Source: JAWPMT01 sp964653795 (GTDB lineage: Bacteria > Bacteroidota > Bacteroidia > Cytophagales > Cyclobacteriaceae). Taken from it: a DNA stretch of 58,037 nucleotides. This document shows, one piece after another, positions 33,019 through 41,392 of this stretch (positions are counted from its first letter, which is position 1; every line of letters starts with the position of its first letter). Where the stretch lies: NCBI GenBank assembly GCA_964653795.1, contig CAZZHO010000006.1, positions 1-58,037 on the forward strand. The letters run 5' to 3'. A program made the position numbers and the translations under genes. Under the pieces are notes generated by a model. It had not been told where the DNA came from, did no database searches, and saw only the letters and a list, made by a program, of their open reading frames with translations.

Positions 33019-34602
33019 TTATCCGTTCATCGAGATCAGGAACTCGTCATTATTGACGGTGCCTTTCATTCTATCTAGAAGGAACTCCATCGCTTCTACG
33101 CTAGTCATATCAGACATGTACTTACGTAGTATCCAAACTCTGTTGAGTTCTTCCTTGTCGATAAGAAGATCTTCTCGTCTTGTACCTGAAGCAGGCACAT
33201 CGATAGCAGGGTAGACTCGTTTGTTAGATAGTTTTCTATCAAGTTGAAGTTCCATGTTACCAGTACCCTTGAATTCTTCAAAGATCACTTCGTCCATTTT
33301 ACTTCCTGTCTCAATCAATGCAGTAGCAATGATGGTCAAAGAACCTCCGTTTTCAACGTTTCTTGCAGCTCCGAAGAATCTCTTAGGCTTATGAAGAGCA
33401 TTTGCATCCACACCACCTGATAGTATCTTTCCAGATGAAGGAACTACGGTGTTGTGAGCTCTTGCAAGTCTGGTGATAGAGTCAAGAAGGATCACTACAT
33501 CATGACCGCACTCCACCATTCTTTTGGCTTTTTCTAGAACGATATTAGCCACCTTCACATGCTTCTCTGCCTGCTCATCGAAAGTAGAGGCAATTACCTC
33601 AGCTTTCACTGATCTCGCCATGTCGGTAACTTCTTCAGGACGTTCATCAATAAGTAGGATGATCAGGTAACACTCTGGGTGATTACTTGCTATCGCATTG
33701 GCAACGTTTTTTAAGAGAACGGTCTTACCAGTTTTCGGCTGGGCAACGATCATACCCCTTTGGCCTTTTCCAATAGGAGCGAACATGTCCAGAATTCTAG
33801 TAGAGTAGTTGTCTGGCTTTGTGCTCAATTTTAGTCTTTCTTCAGGGAAGAGTGGAGTAAGGTACTCAAATGCGACTCTGTCTCTGATCTCATCTGTAGT
33901 CTTACCATTTACAGACTCGACTCTTAGAAGAGCGAAATACTTCTCGCCATCTTTTGGAGGTCTAATTTGACCTTTGATAGTATCCCCAGTTTTTAGGCCA
34001 AAAAGCTTGATCTGCGAAGGAGAGACATAAATATCATCAGGACTGGCCAAATAATGGTAATCACTTGATCTTAAAAAGCCATATCCGTCTTGCATGATTT
34101 CGAGCACACCTTCGCTCTCAATCATACCTTCAAATTCTTTGATATTCAGGTTATGCTTATCCTTTTTGGCTCGAGCTTCAGCTCTGGCTTTATCTGCTTC
34201 TTCGTTTCTTTCTTTTCTGTGGCCTCCTTGATTGCCATTTTCTCTTTTTTCAGAAGTAGCCTTAGCTTGCTTGGAGGAAGCGTCATCAACTTTCAAGTCG
34301 AATGACTCCAGAACCTCCTCAGTTGATTGTTCTTTGGCTGCCTCCTTCACGTTTTCTCTCTTTCTCTTAGGAGCCTTTTTTTCTTTTGGAGGAGCAGATT
34401 CTTCTTCAGCTGGGGCTACTGATTCTGCACCATCGTTTTTAATTTTCTCTATTTCACTTTCAGGAAGGGTTGCCTGGTGGTCTAATATCTTGTAGATCAG
34501 GTCTTTCTTTGCCGCTTTTTTGGCGCCTTTTACGCCCATTTTCTCCGCAATTTCACGGAGTTCTGACAAGAGCCTTACGCTCAGATCATCTAAAGTATAC
34601 AT
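33019..34602 (-). CDS. rho: transcription termination factor Rho with disordered N-terminal insertion
   Basis: Hexameric RNA helicase ending transcription. The 527 residues begin with a Rho_N helical domain (1-45), then about 100 residues of low-complexity charged sequence (about 47-150), then the RNA-binding cold-shock domain (EGVLEIMQDGYGFLRSSDYHY), the Walker A motif PKTGKT, and LLIDERPEEVTDMARSV with LLDSITRLARAHN. E. coli Rho has 419 residues. Long insertions are known in Bacteroidota and actinobacterial Rho. It is monocistronic, convergent with the dehydrogenase. Confidence 0.96.
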   Translation of the reverse strand: MYTLDDLSVRLLSELREIAEKMGVKGAKKAAKKDLIYKILDHQATLPESEIEKIKNDGAESVAPAEEESAPPKEKKAPKRKRENVKEAAKEQSTEEVLESFDLKVDDASSKQAKATSEKRENGNQGGHRKERNEEADKARAEARAKKDKHNLNIKEFEGMIESEGVLEIMQDGYGFLRSSDYHYLASPDDIYVSPSQIKLFGLKTGDTIKGQIRPPKDGEKYFALLRVESVNGKTTDEIRDRVAFEYLTPLFPEERLKLSTKPDNYSTRILDMFAPIGKGQRGMIVAQPKTGKTVLLKNVANAIASNHPECYLIILLIDERPEEVTDMARSVKAEVIASTFDEQAEKHVKVANIVLEKAKRMVECGHDVVILLDSITRLARAHNTVVPSSGKILSGGVDANALHKPKRFFGAARNVENGGSLTIIATALIETGSKMDEVIFEEFKGTGNMELQLDRKLSNKRVYPAIDVPASGTRREDLLIDKEELNRVWILRKYMSDMTSVEAMEFLLDRMKGTVNNDEFLISMNG

Positions 34603-34651
34603 TTACAATTAGTAGGGTATTGTTATAAGTAAGAATTAAAAATGCTTGAAA

Positions 34652-34675
34652 GGCGAGTTTTTGAACAGTCTCGCC
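34652..34675. other. 6-bp stem-loop in the rho-serS gap
   Basis: GGCGAG (34652-34657) and CTCGCC (34670-34675) form an inverted repeat with a 12-nt loop. On the minus strand it lies 50-73 nt before the rho start, so it could sit in the rho leader. The remainder of the 221-bp gap (34603-34823) has only a possible serS -7 element. Confidence 0.35.
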
Positions 34676-34781
34676 AGCCACAAGACTTTGAATGGATGAG
34701 CAATTATAGAAGAATGTGCATTATTAAACAAAAGTTTGATAGAATACGTGCTTTGAAAACGACAGCTAGACTACACCTGAC

Positions 34782-34789
34782 TAATTTTG
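34782..34789 (+). promoter_or_regulatory. -7 element of a probable serS promoter
   Basis: TAATTTTG matches TAnnTTTG, 34 bp before the serS ATG. The nearest TTTG (34752-34755) is 26 nt upstream, too far for the usual spacing. Confidence 0.45.
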
Positions 34790-34823
34790 CTCCCTTTATC
34801 AAACCATTCACAACGTCAATCTT

Positions 34824-36101
34824 ATGTTGCAAGTAGCTAAAATCCGCGAAAATTTCGATCTCTATGTGCAGGGGTTAAAGAAAAGAGGATTTCAGTCACC
34901 TGAGACGACTCTTCAGGACATAATAGATAAGGATCAAAGTAGGAAGGAAACACAGCAGGAGCTTGACAGTGTTTTGAGTGAATCGAATAAGCTCGCTAAG
35001 AGCATCGGTGCTTTGATGAAACAAGATAAGAAAGAGGAGGCGGAAGAAGTAAAAAAGCAAACCTCCATTTTAAAGGAGAAGTCTAAGACTTTAGGCGAAA
35101 AACAAAGTACGCTCGAAGACGATATCAAGCAGGCGCTCTATGATGTTCCTAATGTCCCTAACCCTCTAGTGAAACCAGGGAAGAACGAGGAGGATAATGA
35201 AGTAATGAAAACAAGTGGGGAATTGCCGGAATTGGCTGGTGCAAAACCTCACTGGGATTTGATTGACCAATATGACATTGTAGACTTTGGGCTTGGTAAT
35301 AAGGTAAGTGGTGCGGGTTTTCCATTTTACAAAGGTGCTGGTGCCAGGATGGTAAGAGGCATGGTGAACCTTTTCCTTGACGAAGCGGCTAAAGCCGGGT
35401 ACAGAGAAATTCAACCACCGGTGGTTATTAACCAAGACTCTGGGTATGGAACGGGACAACTTCCTGACAAGGAAGGCCAGATGTATCACATCACAGATAG
35501 CCAACAATACCTTATTCCTACAGCAGAAGTACCCATAACAAACATGTACAGGGACGTAATGCTTTCTGAAAAGGAATTGCCCATAAAGCTTGCCGGGTAT
35601 ACTCCTTGCTTTAGAAGGGAAGCGGGTTCATGGGGAGCTCATGTTAGAGGGTTGAATAGACTTCATCAATTTGATAAGGTAGAGATTGTCCAGATAGTAA
35701 GACCAGAAAAGTCTTATGAGGTGCTGGAAGAAATGGTAGCTCATGTTGAGGCGCTGGTCAAGAAATTGGAGTTGCCGTATAGAATCTTGAGATTATGCGC
35801 AGGTGACCTAGGCTTCACTTCTGCTTTAACCTACGATTTTGAGGTTTACTCTGCTGCTCAGAAGAAATGGTTGGAGGTAAGCTCCGTCTCTAATTTTGAA
35901 ACTTACCAGGCAAACCGCTTGAAGTTGAGATATAAAGCTGAGGACGGTAAGAAGTATCTGGCACATACATTGAATGGTTCGGCTTTGGCTATACCGCGAA
36001 TTCTGGCGGCATTATTAGAAAACAATCAGGAAGAGAACCTTATCCATGTTCCAGAGATTCTCCAATCCTACACAGGCCTCAAAACGATTGAGAAACCGTA
36101 G
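34824..36101 (+). CDS. serS: serine--tRNA ligase
   Basis: Class II synthetase of 425 residues. The N-terminal antiparallel coiled coil that grips tRNA-Ser spans about residues 28-100 (rich in KEEAEEVKKQTSILKEKSKT). The class II motifs follow: motif 2 in PCFRREAGSWGAHVRGLNRLHQF (about residues 258-280) and motif 3 in HTLNGSALAIPRILAALLEN. It is complete and ends 63 bp before the oligopeptidase gene. Confidence 0.96.
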   Translation: MLQVAKIRENFDLYVQGLKKRGFQSPETTLQDIIDKDQSRKETQQELDSVLSESNKLAKSIGALMKQDKKEEAEEVKKQTSILKEKSKTLGEKQSTLEDDIKQALYDVPNVPNPLVKPGKNEEDNEVMKTSGELPELAGAKPHWDLIDQYDIVDFGLGNKVSGAGFPFYKGAGARMVRGMVNLFLDEAAKAGYREIQPPVVINQDSGYGTGQLPDKEGQMYHITDSQQYLIPTAEVPITNMYRDVMLSEKELPIKLAGYTPCFRREAGSWGAHVRGLNRLHQFDKVEIVQIVRPEKSYEVLEEMVAHVEALVKKLELPYRILRLCAGDLGFTSALTYDFEVYSAAQKKWLEVSSVSNFETYQANRLKLRYKAEDGKKYLAHTLNGSALAIPRILAALLENNQEENLIHVPEILQSYTGLKTIEKP

Positions 36102-36113
36102 GTAAAACCTTCT

Positions 36114-36144
36114 TTTTCAAGGAGTCGGCCATTTTATACATTTG
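36114..36144 (+). promoter_or_regulatory. probable promoter of the prolyl oligopeptidase gene
   Basis: TACATTTG (36137-36144) matches the -7 consensus; TTTT (36114-36117) lies 19 nt upstream as a one-mismatch -33. The predicted start near 36151 leaves a short leader before the ATG at 36165. Confidence 0.5.
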
Positions 36145-36164
36145 AGGAAACTCATTGAATAATT

Positions 36165-38291
36165 ATGCGCCTACTCCTAATCGGAATTCTTGCAATCACC
36201 CTTTCATGCACTACTCAGGCACCGAAAGAAAATCTCAAATACCCCCAAACGGCCAAGGTTGACACTGTTGACACCTATTTTGGAGTGGACGTGCCAGATC
36301 CCTATCGTTGGCTGGAGGATGACATGTCTGACGAAACTGCAGAATGGGTTACTCAGCAAAATGATGTAACTCAGTCCTATCTCTATCAGATTCCGTTTAG
36401 AGAAAAAATTAAGGAGCGACTAGAAAAGCTTTATAACTACGAAAGAGTGTATGCTCCTACTAAACATGGAGATTATGAATACTATTTCCGAAATGATGGT
36501 TTACAGAACCAGAATGTACTTTTCCGCAGAAGCAGCGAAGGAGATGATGAGGTCTTCTTAGATCCCAATACTTTCTCCGAGGATGGCACTGTTTCCCTGG
36601 CTACGACCTCCTTTACAAAAGATGGAAGCTTAATTGGATTTTTAATCTCCATCGGAGGATCAGACTGGCGAAAGGCTATTATAATGAATACTGAGACGAA
36701 GGAAGTAGTAGAAGATACTCTTCAGAATATTAAGTTCAGCGGCTTGAGATGGAAAGGCAATGATGGCTTTTACTATAGCAGTTACGATAAGCCAAAAGAA
36801 GGAAGTGAACTATCTGCCAAGACCCAAATTCATAAACTTTATTATCATAAGTTGGGTACAAGTCAGGACGAGGATCAACTAGTATTTGGAGGTGAAGAAA
36901 ATCCCTACAGGTATATTTTTGGATACTTGACTGAAGACGAGAGGTTCCTGGTAGCCAATGCAGCTCAAAGCACAAGCGGGAATGTACTTTTTGTAAAGGA
37001 CCTCCAATCTGGAGGCGATTTCGTTGAAATTGACGGAGATATGGAAACAGATGAGTTCGTACTTCATAACCAGGGTACTGATCTATTTCTTCAAACAAAC
37101 CTGGATGCTCCCAACCAAAGAGTTGTGAAGGTAGACTTTAACTCACCTGCCCAATCAGGCTGGGTGGATATAATTCCTGAGACTGAGAATGTACTGACTT
37201 CAGGAACGGCCGGAGGGTATTTGTTTGCCAGTTATTTAAAGGATGCCAAGACAGAGGTGGTACAATTTGACATGGAGGGCAAAAAAGTGCGCGATGTGCA
37301 ATTGCCTGCTATCGGTACTGCCAGAGGTTTTGGCGGAGATGAAGATGATGAAAGCCTTTACTATTCTTTTACTTCGTTCACGTATCCATCTTCCATTTAC
37401 AAATTCGACATTGGCACCGGTACTTCGGAGTTATATACACAACCAAAGGTAGACTTTGATCCTGAGGCCTATGAAACCAAGCAAGTGTTTTACGAAAGTA
37501 AGGATGGCACGAAGGTTCCTATGTTTATTGTCCATAAAAAGGGCCTTGAATTGAATGGTAATAATCCAACCTATTTATATGCATACGGAGGATTTAATAT
37601 CAGTCTGCGTCCAGGTTTCAATACCGGAAGAGTGCACTGGCTGGAAAACGGCGGGATCTACGCACAGCCAAACCTGAGAGGAGGAGGAGAATATGGAGAA
37701 GCTTGGCACAAGGCCGGTACCAAGATGCAAAAGCAAAATGTATTTGATGACTTTATTGCTGCGGCAGAATGGTTAATAGAAAATAATTATACATCAAGTG
37801 ACAAGCTGGCCATTGCTGGAGGCTCGAACGGAGGCCTTCTTGTTGGGGCGACTATGACGCAGCGTCCTGATTTGGCCAAAGTGGCTTTTCCTGCTGTTGG
37901 GGTAATGGATATGTTGAGGTACCACAAGTTTACAGCAGGAGCTGGATGGGCAAGCGATTATGGGACATCAGAGGACTCCAAGGAGATGTTTGATTATCTC
38001 AAAGGCTATTCACCAGTTCACAACCTGAATGCTGGAACCAGTTACCCAGCCACTATGGTGACAACTGCTGATCATGACGATCGGGTAGTTCCGGCGCACT
38101 CATTCAAATTCGCTGCGACCTTGCAGGAATCCCATGAGGGGCCGAATCCGGTATTGATAAGAATAGAAACGGATGCTGGACATGGGGCTGGCACCCCAAT
38201 ATCCAAAAGACTGGAGCAACTGGCGGATATCTATTCGTTTGCCTGGTACAACATGGGGGTAGTGCCTGAGCTGGCTAAATCAGAGTTATAA
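36165..38291 (+). CDS. prolyl oligopeptidase family serine peptidase (S9A), lipoprotein
   Basis: A 708-residue exported peptidase cutting after proline in short peptides. The signal LLLIGILAITLSC has a lipobox Cys at residue 15. The mature start resembles POP (YPQTAKVDTVDTYFGVDVPDPYRWLEDD), a beta-propeller follows, and the hydrolase domain has the triad: Ser554 in AGGSNGGLLVGA, Asp within ADHDDRVVP (residues 636-640) and His673 in DAGHGAGTP. Its stop shares one base with the start of the GNAT gene, so the two are co-translated. Confidence 0.94.
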   Translation: MRLLLIGILAITLSCTTQAPKENLKYPQTAKVDTVDTYFGVDVPDPYRWLEDDMSDETAEWVTQQNDVTQSYLYQIPFREKIKERLEKLYNYERVYAPTKHGDYEYYFRNDGLQNQNVLFRRSSEGDDEVFLDPNTFSEDGTVSLATTSFTKDGSLIGFLISIGGSDWRKAIIMNTETKEVVEDTLQNIKFSGLRWKGNDGFYYSSYDKPKEGSELSAKTQIHKLYYHKLGTSQDEDQLVFGGEENPYRYIFGYLTEDERFLVANAAQSTSGNVLFVKDLQSGGDFVEIDGDMETDEFVLHNQGTDLFLQTNLDAPNQRVVKVDFNSPAQSGWVDIIPETENVLTSGTAGGYLFASYLKDAKTEVVQFDMEGKKVRDVQLPAIGTARGFGGDEDDESLYYSFTSFTYPSSIYKFDIGTGTSELYTQPKVDFDPEAYETKQVFYESKDGTKVPMFIVHKKGLELNGNNPTYLYAYGGFNISLRPGFNTGRVHWLENGGIYAQPNLRGGGEYGEAWHKAGTKMQKQNVFDDFIAAAEWLIENNYTSSDKLAIAGGSNGGLLVGATMTQRPDLAKVAFPAVGVMDMLRYHKFTAGAGWASDYGTSEDSKEMFDYLKGYSPVHNLNAGTSYPATMVTTADHDDRVVPAHSFKFAATLQESHEGPNPVLIRIETDAGHGAGTPISKRLEQLADIYSFAWYNMGVVPELAKSEL

Positions 38292-38737
38292 TGGCGGCTA
38301 TCAGAAAAGGAGAAAAGGCCGACTTGCCAGATGCGTTTAGGTTAATCAAAGAGCTCGCCTTATTTGAGAAGGCGCCAGAGGAAGTGACCAACACCATTGA
38401 GATGATGGAGGAGGATGGGTTTGGACCCAATCCAATCTATGGTTTCATAGTAGCGGAAGACGAGGGTGAGATAGTGGGTATGTCGATGTATTACTATCGT
38501 TACTCCACCTGGAAAGGCAAAAGGCTTTATTTAGAAGACCTAATTGTAACGGAAAAGGCAAGAGGAACCGGAATTGGAAAAGATCTCCTGGACAGAACAG
38601 TAGAAATTGCCAAGGAAACCAATTGTACAGGGGTAATGTGGCAGGTCCTGGACTGGAATACCCCTGCTATAGATTTTTACAAAAAGTACGGAGCCTCACT
38701 CGATGAAGAGTGGATCAATTGCAACTTGAACTTCTAG
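38291..38737 (+). CDS. GNAT family N-acetyltransferase (SSAT-like)
   Basis: 148 residues. The GNAT fold is shown by AIRKGEKADLPDAFRLIKELALFEKAPEEV at the start, LYLEDLIVTEKARGTGIGKDLLDRTVEIA (motif A with the acetyl-CoA loop RGTGIG) and WQVLDWNTPAIDFYKKYGA. It resembles diamine/spermidine N1-acetyltransferases (SSAT), but the acceptor is not certain. It overlaps the oligopeptidase gene by one base and the convergent DUF4286 gene by four. Confidence 0.88.
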   Translation: MAAIRKGEKADLPDAFRLIKELALFEKAPEEVTNTIEMMEEDGFGPNPIYGFIVAEDEGEIVGMSMYYYRYSTWKGKRLYLEDLIVTEKARGTGIGKDLLDRTVEIAKETNCTGVMWQVLDWNTPAIDFYKKYGASLDEEWINCNLNF

Positions 38738-39042
38738 ATCACCTCTTCCAGGACTGTTCTGAAGGCCACCGCTTTCTGACCAAATTTGTCAATGTGACTT
38801 TTTCTTAAGGCATGTGCTTCGTTCTGGAGGTAGCTATCAAGTAATCCTATATTATCTACGTAGTACTGAACGGCATAAGTGCTGCCTGTAGCATCTGGCA
38901 CTTCATTCAATAGTCTCAAAAATTTATATCCTGTGAATTTGCCGGTAGCCAAAACTTCTGGAATATGGACGTCTTTCATCCAACTTTTCCACTCTTGCTC
39001 AGTTTCCTCTTCGATGTTTACTGTGACATTATAGATTAGCAT
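38734..39042 (-). CDS. DUF4286 family protein
   Basis: 102 residues from ATG 39042 (MLIYNVTVNIEEETEQEWKSWMKDVHIPEVLATGKFT), matching the usual start of DUF4286, a small ferredoxin-like (dimeric alpha/beta barrel) fold of Bacteroidota. The frame is open further upstream, but that would run into the divergent carotenoid gene. Function unknown. Confidence 0.82.
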   Translation of the reverse strand: MLIYNVTVNIEEETEQEWKSWMKDVHIPEVLATGKFTGYKFLRLLNEVPDATGSTYAVQYYVDNIGLLDSYLQNEAHALRKSHIDKFGQKAVAFRTVLEEVI

Positions 39043-39058
39043 TGATAATATCGATTTC

Positions 39059-39703
39059 TTGAAAATTTCTGTTGACCCAAAGGTAAACCCACATTTCTGG
39101 GGTTGTTTAATCTTTTTTCTACATATCGTCGGTATTGTCGGCACAATAGTGCCTTACACACGTGACTTGACCGTCAGCCTTACCCCTATCAATCTCATCG
39201 TTTCACTACTGATTTTGTACTTTTCTTTCGCCCAAAGCCGCTCTTTAATCACACTTTCTATAGTAGTGTTTTTTGGAGGATTTTTCCTTGAGGTAGCTGG
39301 AGTTAAGACCGGAGTTATCTTCGGAGAGTACGCATATGGGCCTACTTTGGGAGTTTCATTATTGGAAGTTCCATTGGTAATGGGGGTCAATTGGGTGATG
39401 CTATGTTTAGCTTTCAGCTCCATCAGCCTGCTTTTTTCAAGGAATCTGCTGTTTCAGATATTTATCTCGGCCACCTTTATGGTCTTGTTGGATGCTTTGA
39501 TAGAGCCTGTGGCTATTAAGTTAGATTATTGGCAATGGGCTGCAGGGACTATTCCAATAATGAATTATGTGACCTGGTTTTTAGCTTCTTTGGTATTAAA
39601 TGCGCTATTGCTACGATCTAAGGTGGTTCAGAAAAATATTATTGCTATCTATTTGATAATGAGTCAGATTATCTATTTTATTTTTGTTTACTTTTTTCTG
39701 TGA
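39059..39703 (+). CDS. cruF: carotenoid biosynthesis membrane protein, CruF-like hydratase (DUF422)
   Basis: 214 residues with about seven membrane helices. The motif EVAGVKTGVIFGEYAYGPTLG and later LLDALIEPVAIKLDYWQWAAG are typical of the DUF422/CruF family, in which members hydrate the psi-end of carotenoids (C-1',2' hydratase). The start codon is TTG; no ATG occurs before residue 100. It stands 16 bp from the divergent DUF4286 start and directly upstream of the MerR regulator, in front of the carotenoid operon. The symbol is by family, not proven. Confidence 0.75.
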   Translation: MKISVDPKVNPHFWGCLIFFLHIVGIVGTIVPYTRDLTVSLTPINLIVSLLILYFSFAQSRSLITLSIVVFFGGFFLEVAGVKTGVIFGEYAYGPTLGVSLLEVPLVMGVNWVMLCLAFSSISLLFSRNLLFQIFISATFMVLLDALIEPVAIKLDYWQWAAGTIPIMNYVTWFLASLVLNALLLRSKVVQKNIIAIYLIMSQIIYFIFVYFFL

Positions 39704-39757
39704 ATCGTAAAACAATACATCCCTTGGGTGTGTTGACAAAGCTGGACGTAGGGAAGA

Positions 39758-40675
39758 ATGAGTACTTTCTCAATAAAAGATTTAGAACACCTATCGGGAA
39801 TTAAGGCCCATACCATTCGTATTTGGGAGCAACGCTATCAATTGATTGATCCGAAGCGAACTGATACGAACATTCGTTATTATGACGATAAGGACCTTAA
39901 GTTGATCCTGAATGTTGCCCTTTTGAAGGACAATGGGTTTAAAATCTCTAAGATCGCCAGCATGAGCGAGGGCGAGATGCAAAGGGAAGTGATCAAGCTC
40001 ACAGAAATGAATTTGCGCTATCCTGAGCAGATTCACGCATTGACTATATCCATGGTGGACTTGGACGAAGACCGATTTGAGAAAATCATGTCCACCAACA
40101 TATTGAAGCTTGGTTTCGAAAAGACCATGCTCAATGTGATTTATCCTTTTCTTTCGAAAATTGGTATTCTTTGGCAAACCGGAGCTATCAATCCGGCTCA
40201 GGAGCATTTCATATCTAATTTGGTACGGCAGAAGCTAATTGTAGCGATCGATAGTCAATACGTCTCTACTAATCAAGAAGCGAATAAGTACATGCTTTAC
40301 CTTCCGGAAGGTGAGTTGCATGAGCTTAGTCTACTTTTTGCGAACTATGCTATCAAATCCCGACAGAATAGGACTATCTATCTAGGCCAAAGCCTGCCAT
40401 TGCAGGATCTGGTGGAAGTTTATAATATTCACAAGCCGGAATTTCTGGTAACAGTCATTACTTCTACACCTGGCATTGGCGAAGTTCAGCAATACATTGA
40501 TCGTATTAGTGAGACTTTTGCCGATAGCAAGATCATTATCACAGGATATCAGGTAGTTGGCCAGGACATACAGGCCGGCAAGAATGTAAAAATCATCAGC
40601 AAGATTCAGGATATTATTGATTTTGTTGATGATAACACTGAGGTTTTATCACAAAACCAACTCTCCCAAAATTAA
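39758..40675 (+). CDS. MerR family regulator with B12-binding domain (CarH/LitR-like)
   Basis: 305 residues. The N-terminal MerR helix-turn-helix is TFSIKDLEHLSGIKAHTIRIWEQRYQ. The second half is built like the light sensor CarH: a four-helix part with the W-x9-EH motif (Trp139, Glu149, His150) and a Rossmann-like B12 domain with GELHELS, where His188 is the expected lower cobalt ligand (E-x-H-x-x-S instead of E-x-H-x-x-G). CarH binds adenosylcobalamin, represses in the dark and falls apart in light. Placement before an ECF sigma and crt genes supports light control of pigment. An RBS (GGGAAG) precedes the ATG. Confidence 0.85.
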   Translation: MSTFSIKDLEHLSGIKAHTIRIWEQRYQLIDPKRTDTNIRYYDDKDLKLILNVALLKDNGFKISKIASMSEGEMQREVIKLTEMNLRYPEQIHALTISMVDLDEDRFEKIMSTNILKLGFEKTMLNVIYPFLSKIGILWQTGAINPAQEHFISNLVRQKLIVAIDSQYVSTNQEANKYMLYLPEGELHELSLLFANYAIKSRQNRTIYLGQSLPLQDLVEVYNIHKPEFLVTVITSTPGIGEVQQYIDRISETFADSKIIITGYQVVGQDIQAGKNVKIISKIQDIIDFVDDNTEVLSQNQLSQN

Positions 40676-40769
40676 AATTTTGTTAAAGATTCATTCCTGA
40701 ATCTTGTACATTTAATAGGCTAAATAGCCCTTAATGGCATCATTTTGTCTGTATTGGCACTCTCAATAC

Positions 40770-40781
40770 GTGTATATACAC
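40770..40781. promoter_or_regulatory. 12-bp palindrome upstream of the ECF sigma gene
   Basis: GTGTATATACAC is a perfect palindrome 42 bp upstream of the -33 element. It holds TATACA on each strand. TGTACA occurs 60 bp further upstream at 40705-40710. CarH-type operators contain TnTACA repeats as I recall, so both are candidate sites for the adjacent MerR protein. Confidence 0.5.
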
Positions 40782-40822
40782 TATATATGTTTAACTCTTT
40801 CTAAAAAAGATTAAACAATCAG

Positions 40823-40853
40823 TTTGGATTTTGTAGAAGAAATCATACATTTG
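40823..40853 (+). promoter_or_regulatory. primary-sigma promoter of the ECF/crt operon
   Basis: TTTG (40823-40826), 19 nt, TACATTTG (40846-40853): an exact match to the Bacteroidota consensus, with 22 bp left to the ATG of the ECF gene. So the sigma-factor gene is itself read by the housekeeping polymerase. Confidence 0.8.
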
Positions 40854-40875
40854 ATTAAACAAAAACCACTGGAAG

Positions 40876-41388
40876 ATGACAGCCTTAGAATTTAGTTACC
40901 AGATAGATCAGCTTACAGGTTCTCTCCGTCCCTTCGCGATGAGACTTACTAAAGACGTAGAAGATGCCAACGATCTTTTGCAGGAAACTATGCTCAAGGC
41001 ATACACCAATAGGGATAAGTTTTCAGAGGGGACTAATCTCAAGGCATGGATGTATACTATTATGAAGAATACATTCATAACTAATTATCAACGAATGGTT
41101 CGTAGGAACACATTTATAGATACCACTGATAACTTTCACTTCATCAACTCATCTGACAGTACGATTCACAACAATGCTCCTTCCAATTTCATCTTAAGAG
41201 ATGTCAGAAAGGCGATAGACAAACTTCATGAGAATTATAAGGAGCCATTCATGATGCATTTCAGGGGCTTCAAATATCATGAGATTGCTGAGAAATTGAA
41301 TATTCCAATTGGCACAGTGAAAAATAGAATACACATCGCCAGAAAAGACCTTAAAGACAAATTGAAAGTTTACGCCTACCAAAACTAA
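40876..41388 (+). CDS. ECF sigma-70 family RNA polymerase sigma factor
   Basis: 170 residues with the two ECF regions: sigma-2 (LRPFAMRLTKDVEDANDLLQETMLKAYTNRDKF, then NLKAWMYTIMKNTFITNYQR) and sigma-4 (DVRKAIDKLHENYKEPFMMHFRGFKYHEIAEKLNIPIGTVKNRIHIARKDLK, seen as two pieces). No anti-sigma gene lies beside it. Only 4 bp separate it from crtI, so sigma and pigment genes share a transcript. By context it probably works with the MerR/B12 regulator, much like LitR-LitS in Streptomyces. Confidence 0.92.
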   Translation: MTALEFSYQIDQLTGSLRPFAMRLTKDVEDANDLLQETMLKAYTNRDKFSEGTNLKAWMYTIMKNTFITNYQRMVRRNTFIDTTDNFHFINSSDSTIHNNAPSNFILRDVRKAIDKLHENYKEPFMMHFRGFKYHEIAEKLNIPIGTVKNRIHIARKDLKDKLKVYAYQN

Positions 41389-41392
41389 TTCT

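Noticed and set aside
34642..34836. 64-codon plus-strand frame in the rho-serS gap
   Set aside because: No recognisable domain and a composition unlike real genes here; it covers the probable rho leader and serS promoter and overlaps the serS start.
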